From Pomacea canaliculata (taxonomy: Eukaryota > Mollusca > Gastropoda > Architaenioglossa > Ampullariidae): a stretch of 64,000 nt of DNA. The stretch's first letter is position 1; each line of letters begins with the position of its first letter. A model generated the notes under the pieces. The model ran no database searches. It was not told the origin of the DNA and saw nothing but the letters and a program-made list of their open reading frames with translations. Both the position numbers and the translations under genes were made by a program. Positions 52,010-63,050 of the stretch are shown in pieces. The stretch is from positions 16,668,725 to 16,732,724 of the forward strand of contig NC_037593.1 of NCBI RefSeq assembly GCF_003073045.1. Reading direction: 5' to 3'.

Positions 52010-52753
52010 TCCCTTAGAGAGTGGATAGAAGACACAATAAAAATTCATAATATTTTTCTTCATCTGAAACTGTTTCAAAGATTTTTGTGACATTTCAGGG
52101 CCGTGTTTGGCCTGAAACAATCGCTAACTCTCTTTATCTGTTTTTTTTTTTTCACTATTCATACTAAAATTCCTTGAAAGTTCTCAGCATCTGTGCAAAC
52201 GAAACGAGAGAAAAAAACAAAAAACGAAACAAAACAAAACAAAACAAACTTGTACCAGTCTCAGTACTTACGGTTTTTGGTAAAGTTTATCCTGTGTGTC
52301 GAGGCGCGGATGGATCACTGTTCGAAGCGGAAGGAAAGAAAAGACATTCACAAGGTACCCCGAGTATGAAGATCAGGTACACATATTTGGTGGGGAACTA
52401 AAACTTCCAGCACGAGGTGATAGTGAGGAGGAGTCGCAACATCAAGTCAGGTGGTACAATAACAGACCACAGCGTCCTGCGCTGAGAACACTTGGCGAGG
52501 CAGTACCCAGTAGTAACCCTTGGGTAGGGGTGCAATAGTCCCCTTCAATAAATCCTCAGATGACACAAAGGTCGTACAAGGATCCCGAGACGCACTAGTT
52601 GAACTCAAAAAAACAAAAAAAAACAAAACAAAAAAAACAACCTCAGTGTCACCAGAATCATAAAGGAGTTTCCATGTTTTGCCCGTAAAACTGTCGAGTA
52701 CCCACAGCTTGTATAAAGCCAATGCATGTTCTCCAGGATAAACCTGTAATTAG

Positions 52754-52881
52754 TTTAGTTTAGTCCTTATTACTCCTCGAGGAGCATAGGGCCGCAACAA
52801 CACCTCACCAGGGGACCCGGGTTTGGGCGGCGATCCTTAGTTGGGCCAGTGTAGCTCCGACGCCCTTTGATTCATTCTCTC
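52754..52881 (-). mobile_element. SINE-sized retroinsertion with 12-bp target duplication
   Basis: 128-bp insertion flanked by ACCTGTAATTAG at 52742-52753 and 52882-52893. On the minus strand it ends ...GGAGTAATAAGGACTAAACTAAACTA, an ACTAA-type repeated tail, so it is a short non-LTR product (SINE or LINE 3' end). The paralogous place near 24470 has AAACCTGTAACTAATATG with no insertion, an empty site. Confidence 0.8.
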
Positions 52882-53169
52882 ACCTGTAATTAGTGCTTCA
52901 CGTAAGATACCTGTCTTTTTCTTCTGCTTCCACATTCAACCATCTTTCTTTATAAAACTACATCAAATTAAAATAGATTATTTTGTTCGCCACTCCCATT
53001 TTCAAATGTCTACCTTGAACGCTAATTGTGTTAAACATTTTAAACATTATCTTTTTCAAAAGGCTGACACCGAAATGTTTTATGTTATACGGGCGCTGAC
53101 ATATTTAGATATTACAAGCACCATAATTTTACATAATACGAGAACTAAGTTTTCTTTCTTCTGGGCGAG

Positions 53170-53410
53170 GTCGGTCCGGTGTGGCAACGGTTAGCGCCTT
53201 TCACCAGTACGGTGAAGATTGACAGTCGTAAGTTCAGATCTCGTCTCGAGCACGCGGTCCTCTCTCTGTAGGTGGCATCTGTTTACAGGAGCAGTTGCTT
53301 TGACATAACACACCCTCAGTTGCTGGCTCGGTGTAAAACACCATTCCTCACCCCACCCTACCCTAGTGATACCCTTGTCATTCGAAGCCAGCGGCGGGAA
53401 AGTTTTTTTC
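53170..53410 (+). mobile_element. tRNA-derived SINE
   Basis: The head has a plausible polymerase III A box (GTGGCAACGGTTAGCGCC at about 53180) and B box (AGTTCAGATCT at about 53231, one or two mismatches to GGTTCRANNCC). The body is shared with 24675-24830. Not a functional tRNA: no acceptor stem pairs. Confidence 0.65.
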
Positions 53411-54370
53411 TTTATAAGAGTTTGTCCGGATGAACACTACGCTTAGTCATTTTGGCACATTCTTTGACATTCAATCAACTAACACACGCATAGCTTTCAG
53501 TTTCTCACTCATGGTCAGTGGTTAAAATTATCTGTGGCACGGACTGGATATATGCTAGGACAGTACACAGCGAAGTAATATGCTGTGAGACCACCTTTCC
53601 CTCAAATGCGAGGAGAAACTTTATCTTTATGGACATGTCTCGTCACGTGGTGGACATAACCCGCTACCCTATATGTGTAGCAAATGGCTATCTCGGGCAA
53701 AGGTCATATAGACCGTGGAGACCAGCAAACACCCTTTTCTACCCTATCGTAGAGTGCACCCGCTAGTCGACCCCGAGGAAGGAGCTCACCCGGCAAATCC
53801 TTTCCTGTTATTCTATGGGTCGGCATGAGTCTCACCGGATATTAAAAATTCTCCTGACGCCTACTGACGTCTTAAATAAAAACGATATTCAGGGCAATAC
53901 TTTCTCTCAAAGAATGGCACGAGGTAACTTTTCCGATTAATAGAATTTAGTTTAATAAAGCTGCCCCATACTTCGACCATTCAAGTGGCCTCCCTCATAC
54001 CCTTTCAAGTTGCATGGTGTCACTACGCTCGGCCCCTGGTATGGACCCATTCATCGTTCCTCTCCCACTCAGCACCATCTGGTAATTTGCATATCAGAGG
54101 TGACAGGGCTTTGCTACTGCCCACACTGTAACACCAAAACATCGACTTTCCCAAAAGAGGCTGACACTAGACCAAAGGGATCTTTTTGAAAGTAGTGTTC
54201 GCTTGTGTGTGTGTGAGTGGGTGCGAAGGTTGCTGTCTCCGTGTTTTAAACTATTTCTTACTTGAGCTGCTTCTACAGGCGTTAGCTGAAGCAAATCACC
54301 TTTACCTACACTTTTTTTACCTCTACACCGGGGGTGGGCGAAGGTTTCTTTTTGGACAAAGTGTTAGACC

Positions 54371-54720
54371 TAATTATCTTGTTAGCAAAATATTACATTT
54401 ATGTATGCAAATCAAAAAACAATATACCCTCTATACACGCCTTTTTTTGAAGATTGTAAAATACAGATATAATATAGAAAGATACCATAGTATTGTAGGT
54501 AATAAATTAGACCTATTTGAAGTTATGTGGAAACCATATCAAAAATTATTAATATAAGCACAATTAGTGGAAGCTGGGAAGTTCTCACTAGTTCTATCTT
54601 TCACTCCTTCTCCACATCTTTCCTCTCTACTCTTCCCCCCCCCCCTTCTATACTCAATGAATGTGTCTTGAGAATGAAAATGGACTTGTAATAATCAATG
54701 CAATAAATGTCATATATTTA
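54371..54720 (+). mobile_element. L1-like LINE 3' end fragment
   Basis: An open frame up to 54557 reads ILHLCMQIKKQYTLYTRLF, then KYRYNIERYHSIVGNKLDLF and MWKPYQKLL before the stop. This resembles the extreme C-terminus of L1-type ORF2 proteins (IY..K.....P....F...L....EIE......NK...F...W). A short 3' UTR-like stretch with AATAAA near 54700 follows. The call rests on pattern alone. Confidence 0.45.
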
Positions 54721-55301
54721 TGATGTGCTTATTGATAAAAAAAATCATACTATGATGATTGTAATCAGCAGATTAAAACAGTTCAACTTGTTGAACAATT
54801 ATGATATACTGTGGGATGAACAACGATAGTTTCCATAACAGCTAGTAGGAAGCAGTATTGGTAATAAGACTGATACTTTCTCAAACGAGCTTTCATGAAC
54901 ACACTTCTCAAGAAAAATTATAAAAAAGCTCCCTTTTTGCCCTTTATAATTTATTTCTATGCACATTTATAGGATTAAAAAGGATAGCTCCATTAAAAGA
55001 TGTATAAGCAACTTAAAAAAAGGAAATTATCACTGCAGTGGCATACTTCAAGCAATTATAAACTTAAAAAATATAAGTACCTCAGAACGAGGAATGTAGA
55101 CAGTATACCCATACTACAGTCTTCTGATGTGAATAGCAAGATTTTAAAACCCTGTTCATGAGTAAATAAAGCTTATAAAAAATATCAGTAAATGTATCCA
55201 TACTGAGAAAATGTGCGAATGACATAGTAAACATATACTCAGAGTAAACAGTATAAAAACTTAATGGACAGTCTTTAATCTTTTCTAAGTCTTTCTAAGC
55301 C
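54721..55301. other. 3' flank of copy E
   Basis: About 55150-55275 aligns closely with 63665-63795 (ATGAGTAAAT-AAGCTT, ACTTAATGGACAGTC). No gene seen. Confidence 0.5.
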
Positions 55302-57874
55302 CTACCCTTCTTCACCAAAAGATGCCCTTTCTGAGGTCTGTAACAGGTGCATCCTACCGCTTTGCTTGAGAACATGGCGGCCGACCTCCGCAAAAAAGTC
55401 GGTCCCCTTCTTTAATGTCTTCGGTGTCTCCCATGACGCAACGGGATTTGGATGGGTGACGTGTATGGCGTGTACACCTGTGACGTTAAACGTCGTCGGT
55501 TTCCAGTCGTATGACTCTTGCCAGGAGTCCTTCTCCCACGTCGGATGGCATTTTTCAAAGTAGCATATCACCTATGAACAGTTTGAATCCACTAGTCAAA
55601 GGTCTAACAAAAGATTGAGCAGTTTTCTCTTCTTATGACTATGTCTAAACTCGGTGCCAAATATTAGTTCCCATAATATGCAATGACGACTTTCCAATTC
55701 CAACATACAGGATTACAAACATCAGCGTAAAAGTTGATACACCTTTTGACATGTCTAGCATTGACAACGTAAAGATATTACAATACACATTACATGGAAC
55801 TAACTTCCTTCAGTTTAGGGTAATGTTTATGGGTCTAATTATCAGATCTCACCTGTAATCGACTGTAGACGTAAAGTTCATCGGGGTAGTGTTCGTACAC
55901 CCGGTATGGCAACATGATGGCCGTGAAGCCGGAATCTGACGACTGGTAGTGACGAAACGTGGTCAACCAATGACGTAACCATGGAGCCTGTGGTCGGGCT
56001 AGCAAGACGCCCAGGTTAAAGGCGTTGGGCCAGGGGTCCCAATTTTGCCAGTCGAACGTTGCCACGACCGGGTAGTGTAGCAACCAGTCCGGCACCCGAC
56101 TCGTCCACACGGCGTCGGTGTCCATGTAGGCTCCACCGTAATTCAAGAGAAGGATTGCTCTGACAGCAAAAAAAGGAAGACTAAAGAATGTGATAAGGCC
56201 CATTTGATGAAGAGATAATGTGGTAGTCAGATGTGATAATGGTCGGCAGGCTACGTGAGACAGAGGAAGGAGATAAAAGTATTTTATTGGCAAAAAAAAA
56301 AAAGAAAAGATAAACAGGCAAAACTGAATAAACGCAGCAAGAAGGCGGACAGACAAGGAGAGACACAGATGTCAAGGATCAGAGTGAGCCAGGCAGTTAC
56401 ACATATCAGAACAGAGACAAACCTCCTCCGCAACACACACAGACAACAGTTGCGTAGGACGATATCTTTGTGGGGACAACCTCCATGCAGACAGAGAACG
56501 ACTTTCACATTCTTGCCTCCTCAGTATAATTTTTGAGGCGGGCGCTGCACCCTTTGCCATCTGCTTTTTACGCCACTGACACAACAACAGACTTTTCTTA
56601 ATACCTGAGGAAGTCGCTGTTGGCCATAGAATAGGAAAGTCCATCTGGAACATGGGAGTCGGCTTCTCGATTCTGACGAAGGTGACATTCTCCGAGCGTA
56701 GCTGTTGCCACCATTTGCCTTCAGGTTCCACGTTGCCATGGACATACACGTGTTGAAAGCCCCCGACGTAGAGGGCGCTGATCATGCTCAGGAACTTGGA
56801 GAAGGGCAGGTCACGGTCAGCAGCTGAGGGGTCAGCCTTCAGCCACACGTAGTGCGCGATACGCGGGATGGGTCGGCTGGGGTCAGGAAGGGCAAGTATC
56901 GGGGAGCGCCTGCCGTAATACAGCCAGCGAGCCAGCTCCGCGAACGGCGTCTGCCCTTGCCATACGTCACGAGGATGTACGTCACTGTCGACTATGATGC
57001 AATGAATGTCGTCAACAGGCACCGTGTACTGCTCCGCTGTGACGCAAGAGGATTTGACTGTCTTGACGTCACGGAGATAGTCATGTGACTTTGTGTTGTT
57101 GAAGCCACGCTGCGCGATCAGCACTCCACGACTGACGTCCTCGCCAGACAAGGCCAACCATAACGGCATGTGTTCTATTCCTGTAGGCAGACGAGGAATA
57201 AGGGCATTTTCGCCCAGAACAATTGCTCCTTCTGTCGGCAAGAGCTCCAACACAGCCTTCAGTGAGTCTTTTCTCCCACAAGTACCAGCGACTTGAAGCA
57301 GCTGGAAATTGGGGACGGAGTATTTGAACTCGTCAAACCAGGTGTTGTAGAGGTTGCCGTCGTTCTGCGGCAGATGGTCGTGCATAAAGATTATCTTTGA
57401 GGCTCGAAGAATCCTGATGGAGGAGAGGAGAACAAGGTAGTGTCGAAAGAGGAACTGCTTGTCACCGCACCACAGATAGTACACTGTCCGAGGCAGGCCT
57501 CCTAGCGACAGATCGAGGCTTAGATCCACACCTGGCCAGGTGTCTTGGACGAACAGGTCCCGGTAGAGAGGCATAGGTGGCACCTTTTGATCCTGCGGGG
57601 ATGTCTGTGGTGGCTTCTGAGGGGTATGGAGATTTTCAGGTGTAGGGGGCTTCTGAGGAAAAGTGACTTTGACTTTATTTTTAGTCCGATTAAATATCTC
57701 ACTTTCGCTTTTTAATCTAGTGATTTCTCTTAAGCTTTCCTCACAGTTCTGCAGAGAAAGGCTCGATCGGGAAATTTTCTGGATATACAGAAATTGCGCA
57801 ACTGCCAGCAAAATAACCCCGAACAGCGTCGCTTTGAACAATAGTCTTCGGATGTTTGGAGGCAAGCCAACCAT
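55302..57874 (-). CDS. DXD glycosyltransferase copy E (GT32-like), longer linker and tail
   Basis: Exon 1 56605-57874, exon 2 55853-56159, exon 3 55302-55571. Start at 57872-57874 (MVGLPPNIRRLLFK). It has the same anchor, stem and two-half plan as the other copies. The Pro-rich linker is longer, with repeated PQKPP motifs. Half 1 has EGAIVLGENA and half 2 has YGGAYMDTDAVW. One small indel near 56625 (expected PANSDFLR) shifts the last residues of exon 1, which would otherwise run open through the splice donor. Exon 3 differs: WQESYDWKPTTFNV lacks a codon, and the C-terminus runs on past HLLQ to FGEEG. Exon 2 is of the B type. Confidence 0.84.
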
Positions 57875-59200
57875 TGTTGTTCCCTTTGGATCGAACCCTT
57901 GTCAATGTCTCTGCCCACAAAAAAACCACACATATCGTCAAATGTCAAATTTGTTAAATATTTTGCGGCATATGTGATTCTTGACTGAAAAGTCATATCT
58001 GCTAAATGTCTAACTTAATTTTTTTTCATTGATTTCTGCTTATGTTCGCAAATTACCGACGTGTCAAACCTCCAGTGCACCAAAGTGTCATCGTTTTCAA
58101 AATTTGGACAATGCATTTAACGGACTAAGCATATTGACTAAAGTTCTAAAAGTTTTGCTCAGAAATATCTGGTTTATCTCCACGCACAACTTTGTGAAAC
58201 TTAGTCGAATGTTCAACGCCCATTACCCCCAACCCCTTCTTGGTGGGACGTGTACAGGTCTCGGTCTGGACACAATTCATTTCCAGGCCACGCTAACAGT
58301 CAACACATATAGTGATCTCTCATCCACACTTGATGAGTGACAAGACAAATTTATCCTCAGTGACGGATAACAGCATTCACCTATTGGCAATACAAGATAA
58401 AATTTTGTTAAAATAGGCAAAAAGAGAGAAGGCAACATACAGACACAATTAAATTTTTTTGATAATCCCGTAGATGACGTATTAAAATCACTGATTTTAT
58501 TAAGTATTTAGGCTTTTGACCATATTTTGCGCGTGCGAAAGCAACGCAGGACAGAGACGTGATACCACAGGTAAACAGACACCAATGTATGGGACACTAA
58601 GTACATTCTAGAGAGACATGTCAAGCATTGCATACGAACAGACGTTTAATGTAGCAAGTAGCACCCATTATCAAACATGGACGATTGTAACATTATAGAT
58701 GATGGCCATGTAAAATACTTGCCACAGGTAGCCAGGTATTTGACAATGCCTCGGGTTAAGAAAGTCCCTGACGAAGCTGCTCCGCTGTAAGATGTGCACG
58801 TGAGACTCGCTCTCATCAGACTGATGCTGACGTGCGCACGCCCCGCGCCCCCCGCCTGTTACTAACCGTCAAACGTTCGCAGTCCGACATTGCAGCGCTG
58901 CACAGCGTCAACGTCCACTGACGCAGACGACGATGGGTCGCACGTTCTGCGCTCGTGAGATCGATCTCTTGGCAGCTGTGGTTACAAGAGTTCAGCCAGG
59001 GTTCATGTTTCGTGTGGATTAAGACCTCGAGTCTTTTTTATCGGAGCGCTTACTTGTGTGGTTGCGTGGCTGGCCCCTTATATCAGGTCTTACTGGGGTT
59101 GCATCTGGGTATTAACATTGTTATGTTTTCACAGAGTGCATCCAATCGACCTTTTCTACACTTTTTGTCGCCACTCCACGTGATGCTTTCCTTTGACGAT
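57875..59200. promoter_or_regulatory. 5' flank of copy E, conserved with copies B and C
   Basis: 58030-59200 aligns with 30230-31560, including the E-box stretch (GTGCACGTGAGACTCGCTCTC at about 58794), AACCGTCAAACGTTCGCAGT at about 58865 and block W at about 58970-59160. Candidate promoter and 5' UTR on the minus strand. Confidence 0.45.
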
Positions 59201-59269
59201 TTTCTCTTGTAAGCTGGTAACTACACCTCCAGGGCATTAATAACTAGCTTTACAAACAAGCTACAAAAG

Positions 59270-59560
59270 TAACATGTGTGTGCCTCAAATCGAAGTGACC
59301 AAGGATTGCGATAAGAAGAGAAGCAAAAGTGAAGCCATTCACCTACGCCATCTGTTCAAACTGTTGATTTTGGCTTGTTTGTTTGTTTGTTTGTTTGTTT
59401 GTTTGTTTGTTTGTTTGTTTGTTTGTTTGTTTGTTTGGGTTTTTCTTTTTTTTAGCGAGAAGAATGGCCGGCACAAGTTGTCACCATCATCACAAGGGCC
59501 GTCACCGAACTGTCGTTGATGGGGGTAGTGGTGTTGTAGGGACAGGACATCATACACCGC
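59270..59560. repeat. Duplication-unit block B, third copy
   Basis: Similar to 12230-12500 and 32960-33180. Interrupted by a (TTTG)n tract at 59377-59438 (about 15 units). Confidence 0.65.
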
Positions 59561-59578
59561 GTTGTGATTTCTCACGTA

Positions 59579-60196
59579 TTATTCACGTAATATGAATTTG
59601 TCGCTATGAAAAAAGGTCCTTTAGAAAGAATTTTGAATCCATTCGCTTCACATGGCAGTCACAAGTTGGCTAAAAACCACACAGTCGTCTCCAGGCAGGG
59701 AAGATCGACTATAGATATAACATACAGCAGGTATGATTCACCCAGAATCTACACAGTGACTGTCACTGCGCATGTCTGTCCTCTCTACCTTCACCAATGT
59801 GTCTCCCCTAACACTTCAAACTCACATGTTTTATACTATAACAGCCGAACATTCTACAGACCAAGTCTTTCCCACATTCTACTTACACTAGCACTTACAC
59901 TTACGCCTTGCGTAGAAAGGTTTGACTGCTTCTTGATTTCAAGCATAGATAGAAACTCAAATTTCAGTGAAAGCAATAGCAAGAAAAATGATGGTTAAGA
60001 TTGTGAAAACTCCTTTCGACTTTTCTGAGGTCTGTTTTTTTACTTAGTTACTTAGTTATAAAGTTTTCTGTTTTATCAAATCTGTGGGGTGGCAAACGAC
60101 CGTTCTATAGCTACCAAGGCAGCTGCAGGTGGGATCCAAAGTTCTTTCTAAAGGACCTTTTTTTCATAGCTACAAATTTATATTACGTGAATAATA
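59579..60196. repeat. Inverted repeats of about 60 bp bounding 500 bp
   Basis: 59579-59640 and 60131-60196 are near-perfect reverse complements (ATTCACGTAATAT-AATTTGT-GCTATGAAAAAA, GGTCCTTTAGAAAGAA). The layout resembles a non-autonomous DNA transposon. Part of the interior (59930-60100), however, is also found at 33590-33740 without the arms, so a local inverted duplication is an alternative. A 130-codon open frame inside has no known relatives. Confidence 0.7.
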
Positions 60197-60370
60197 ATAA
60201 TATACATTTTAAGAGACAAGCAAGGAACGTCCATTATGGGATGGGCAGGACACATAGGAGCACGTGACGGGACAGACGCGGATGCTTCTCGTCATCTGCC
60301 GGCGGCGTGTGCGGTGACTCACAGGACAGTCAGGCAGGATGGCCGTCTATAGGTTGCAAAGGTGTCAACA

Positions 60371-60957
60371 AAACACAGGTAAAACTACGAATTGACCAAA
60401 TATAGAACGCTAATTTTCCAGTTTATCATTTTGTATGGCCCGCGAATGATGCTACTCATGTTCAACTGTCCCTTGGAGGAAAAAGGAACCCCACCCCTGA
60501 TACATTATTGATATACATACTAGCGTCGTAAAGGGAGATAATCCTACATTTTTCACAATGTAGTGAGCAGCCACTAGTGATGTCCCTTTGCTAGACAGCT
60601 GGTGTGATCGCGTTATTTCTATTTATAGGGAGGGGTTGGAGGTGTGGTTGTGGATGAAAAGGTGATCTGTTTTGAGACCATTATTTTTTTTTAATTCTAC
60701 AATTCATGTACATACAACGCGTACAAATACATACACATATAATTCAATATCAATTTCAACTGAATATATGTAATAGAAATGGAAAGAGATAGCAGAAATA
60801 GCAAAGCAATCCATCTGCTAAAATATAAGCGAAAGTTTCATTAATCTGCCGTCTTCCCCTACTATGCGCAATAAAGAGGCAGGTGCCAAAGAAAGACCGG
60901 TTAAAGAGACCATTCTTATTATTATTCTATGGTTTTTCTTTTTCCTGTCATGAAGAA
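60371..60957. repeat. Direct repeat R1 (about 590 bp)
   Basis: About 90% similar to 62201-62808. Includes TTTTGTATGGCCCGCGAATG and the AAAGGGAGATA ... GTCCCTTTGCT block also seen near 33930 and 43630. Confidence 0.85.
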
Positions 60958-62200
60958 GAAGAAGGAGTTTTGTAACGCGCAAAATCCGAATCGTTGAGAA
61001 ACGCTCAATGCGCCGAAAAATTGTACATAAAAGTACACAAAGAAAATCCACATTAGCAGCCATAGAAAACCAAAAGGAAAGTTCACACAGTGAAGTTGCA
61101 CACAGTATCAAACGATCCGACGGCTAAAGAGGACCATAGTTGTGAGCGAACGATCTGCTGCTGCAAAGCGCATGACCACTACTCACAAACACAGGTCCAC
61201 AAATCAGGAGAAGGATTGTGATCAACATCTACAAGCCACATGATGTAAGTGTCTTTGTGTTGCATTCTGCGAACTGACTGATCTACAGGCTGGATGTCGA
61301 TATCTCGCGTGCTTCACTCACTGTCACAGCGAACTTGAGTTGTAGTAAAGAAAGTGAAGCGACGATCCCCTTTGTCATTGTATAATATGATAATATTCCT
61401 TCATAGTCTGAAGATGTTCTCAGTATATTCTCAAAATTTTTCCGATGTCATCGATCCTTGTTATCTGGAGTCGTCGCCGTGAGATCTACAGTGATCGCCC
61501 ATATTAACCACAAATAACCACAAAACTACAAATAGTTTGCACTTCTTTCTCGTGGAACGGCTGAGACTCTCAGCTACCAGTGTTAGTAGCAACTGCGCAA
61601 AGGACGATTAGTGTCCGCCATAGAAGCAAACTCCGAGAAAAGCTCTTGTATCGGAAATATCGTGTGGCAACAGCCTGTCCTCAGTGTTCACAGAACAGGA
61701 AAACAGGGTCTTGTTATCTGCACAATGGTGGGGAGGTGATGTCGATGGTAAGGCTGACTGGCTGGTGTACAATCAACAGTTTAGCAAGTCGTCTGCCCTG
61801 GGCCCGTACTGGATCTCAACGGCCCTGAGTTCAGATCTACAGCTCGGAAAGCCATAGTGTCGTCATACAGTAGCAACGCAGAATAGAGCAATGATGAAAT
61901 CACAAAGCAGAGGAAAACTGCATGAAAATTTTGAAAGCAAAGGACTGACTTGTGTGATCTTCAAGATCTTCAGAAAAAAACCGTTATGCAGAGAAGACCA
62001 GAAATCGACGGAAAATCCGAAATCGCAGAAGAAACCAAAGACAAATAGTCTTGCACAGCAACGACTAAACGAAAAAAAAAAAAAAGCACCGGGCTAACCA
62101 ATGGGCACCAAAAACACAGCAAACTATTAAAAATGCAAAAATTGCGGAGAACCGCCTCCCTCAAAACCTGCCAGGCTAAGGGATGCTACTCTCTCAACAC
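60958..62200. other. Sequence between direct repeats R1 and R2, no gene seen
   Basis: About 61345-61500 resembles 22560-22720. Short open frames only; no gag, pol or other element proteins recognised. Confidence 0.5.
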
Positions 62201-62808
62201 TGGTAACACACTGGTAAAACTACGGCTTGACCAAATAAACAATGCAAATTTTCCAGTTGATCATTTTGTATGGCCCGCGAATGATGCTACTCATGTTCAA
62301 CTGTCCCTTGGAGGAAAAAGGAACCCCACCCCTGATACATAATTGATATACATATCAGCATCGTAAAGGGAGATAATCCTACATTTTTCACAATAGTGAG
62401 CATCCACTAGTGATGTCCCTTTGCTAGACAGCAGGTGTGATCGCGTTATTTCTATTTATAGGGAGGGGTGTGGATAGGTAGGTCGGTTATTGCATGCCTT
62501 TTTGCATGATCGCGTGATCTGTTTTGAGGCCATTTTTTAAAATTCTACAATTAACTTACATACAACACGTACAAATATATACACATATAATTCAATATCA
62601 ATTTCAACTGTGTATATATATATAATAGAAATGGAAAGAGATAACAGAAATAGCAAAGCAATCCATCTGCTAAAATATAAGCGAAAGTTTCATTAATCTG
62701 CCATCTTCCCCTACTATGCGCAATAAAGAGTCAGGTGCCAAAGAAAGACCGGTTAAAGAGACCATTCTTCTTATTATTACTCTATAGTTTTTCTTTTTTC
62801 TGTCATGC
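62201..62808. repeat. Direct repeat R2 (about 600 bp)
   Basis: Second copy of the 60371-60957 repeat in the same orientation, with small indels. Confidence 0.85.
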
Positions 62809-62971
62809 CAACACTTTCAAAAATGGCGCAGTTTATGCAATTCGTATTGTGTACAAAAATGACTCAACTTTATCTTAATTTTTAACTTGGCCTGCTGCTT
62901 ACAAGCTAACATTTGTAGAATAGGGAGAACTGTGAACTAAATTGCAAAAATGATTAGAAAAAAGTAGCTCA

Positions 62972-62972
62972 A

Positions 62973-63004
<32 letters not shown>

Positions 63005-63050
63005 AAAAAACCAAAACAAAAACCAAACAAACAAACAAACAAACAAAAAC
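62972..63050. repeat. Poly-A / (CAAA)n tract
   Basis: About 30 A residues followed by CAAA and CCAAA repeats. Could be an old retroelement tail; nothing recognisable precedes it. Confidence 0.85.

Larger units (their letters stand above)
52010..54370. repeat. Segment paralogous to 23.76-25.75 kb
   Basis: Runs collinear with the A-B interval in several blocks: 52020-52170, 52265-52740, 53270-53410, 53510-53710, 54160-54290. Differences include a SINE-sized insertion present only here (52754-52881), the SINE head present only here, and the hairpin present only at 24.94-25.07 kb. Confidence 0.7.

Noticed and set aside
53170-53255. tRNA gene
   Set aside because: A- and B-box-like words are present but no acceptor stem or intact cloverleaf, and a SINE body follows.
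56372-56604. Copy E exon 1 running on past the splice donor as a longer C-terminus
   Set aside because: The donor and exons 2 and 3 are conserved as in other copies; the open run-on follows from the small frame change near 56625.
59274-59595. Open frames with repeated LFVC or NKQT
   Set aside because: Translation of the (TTTG)n microsatellite.
60371-62808. Direct repeats as LTRs of a small retroelement
   Set aside because: No TG...CA ends, primer-binding site or element proteins seen; the repeat contains a block that is part of the wider duplication unit.
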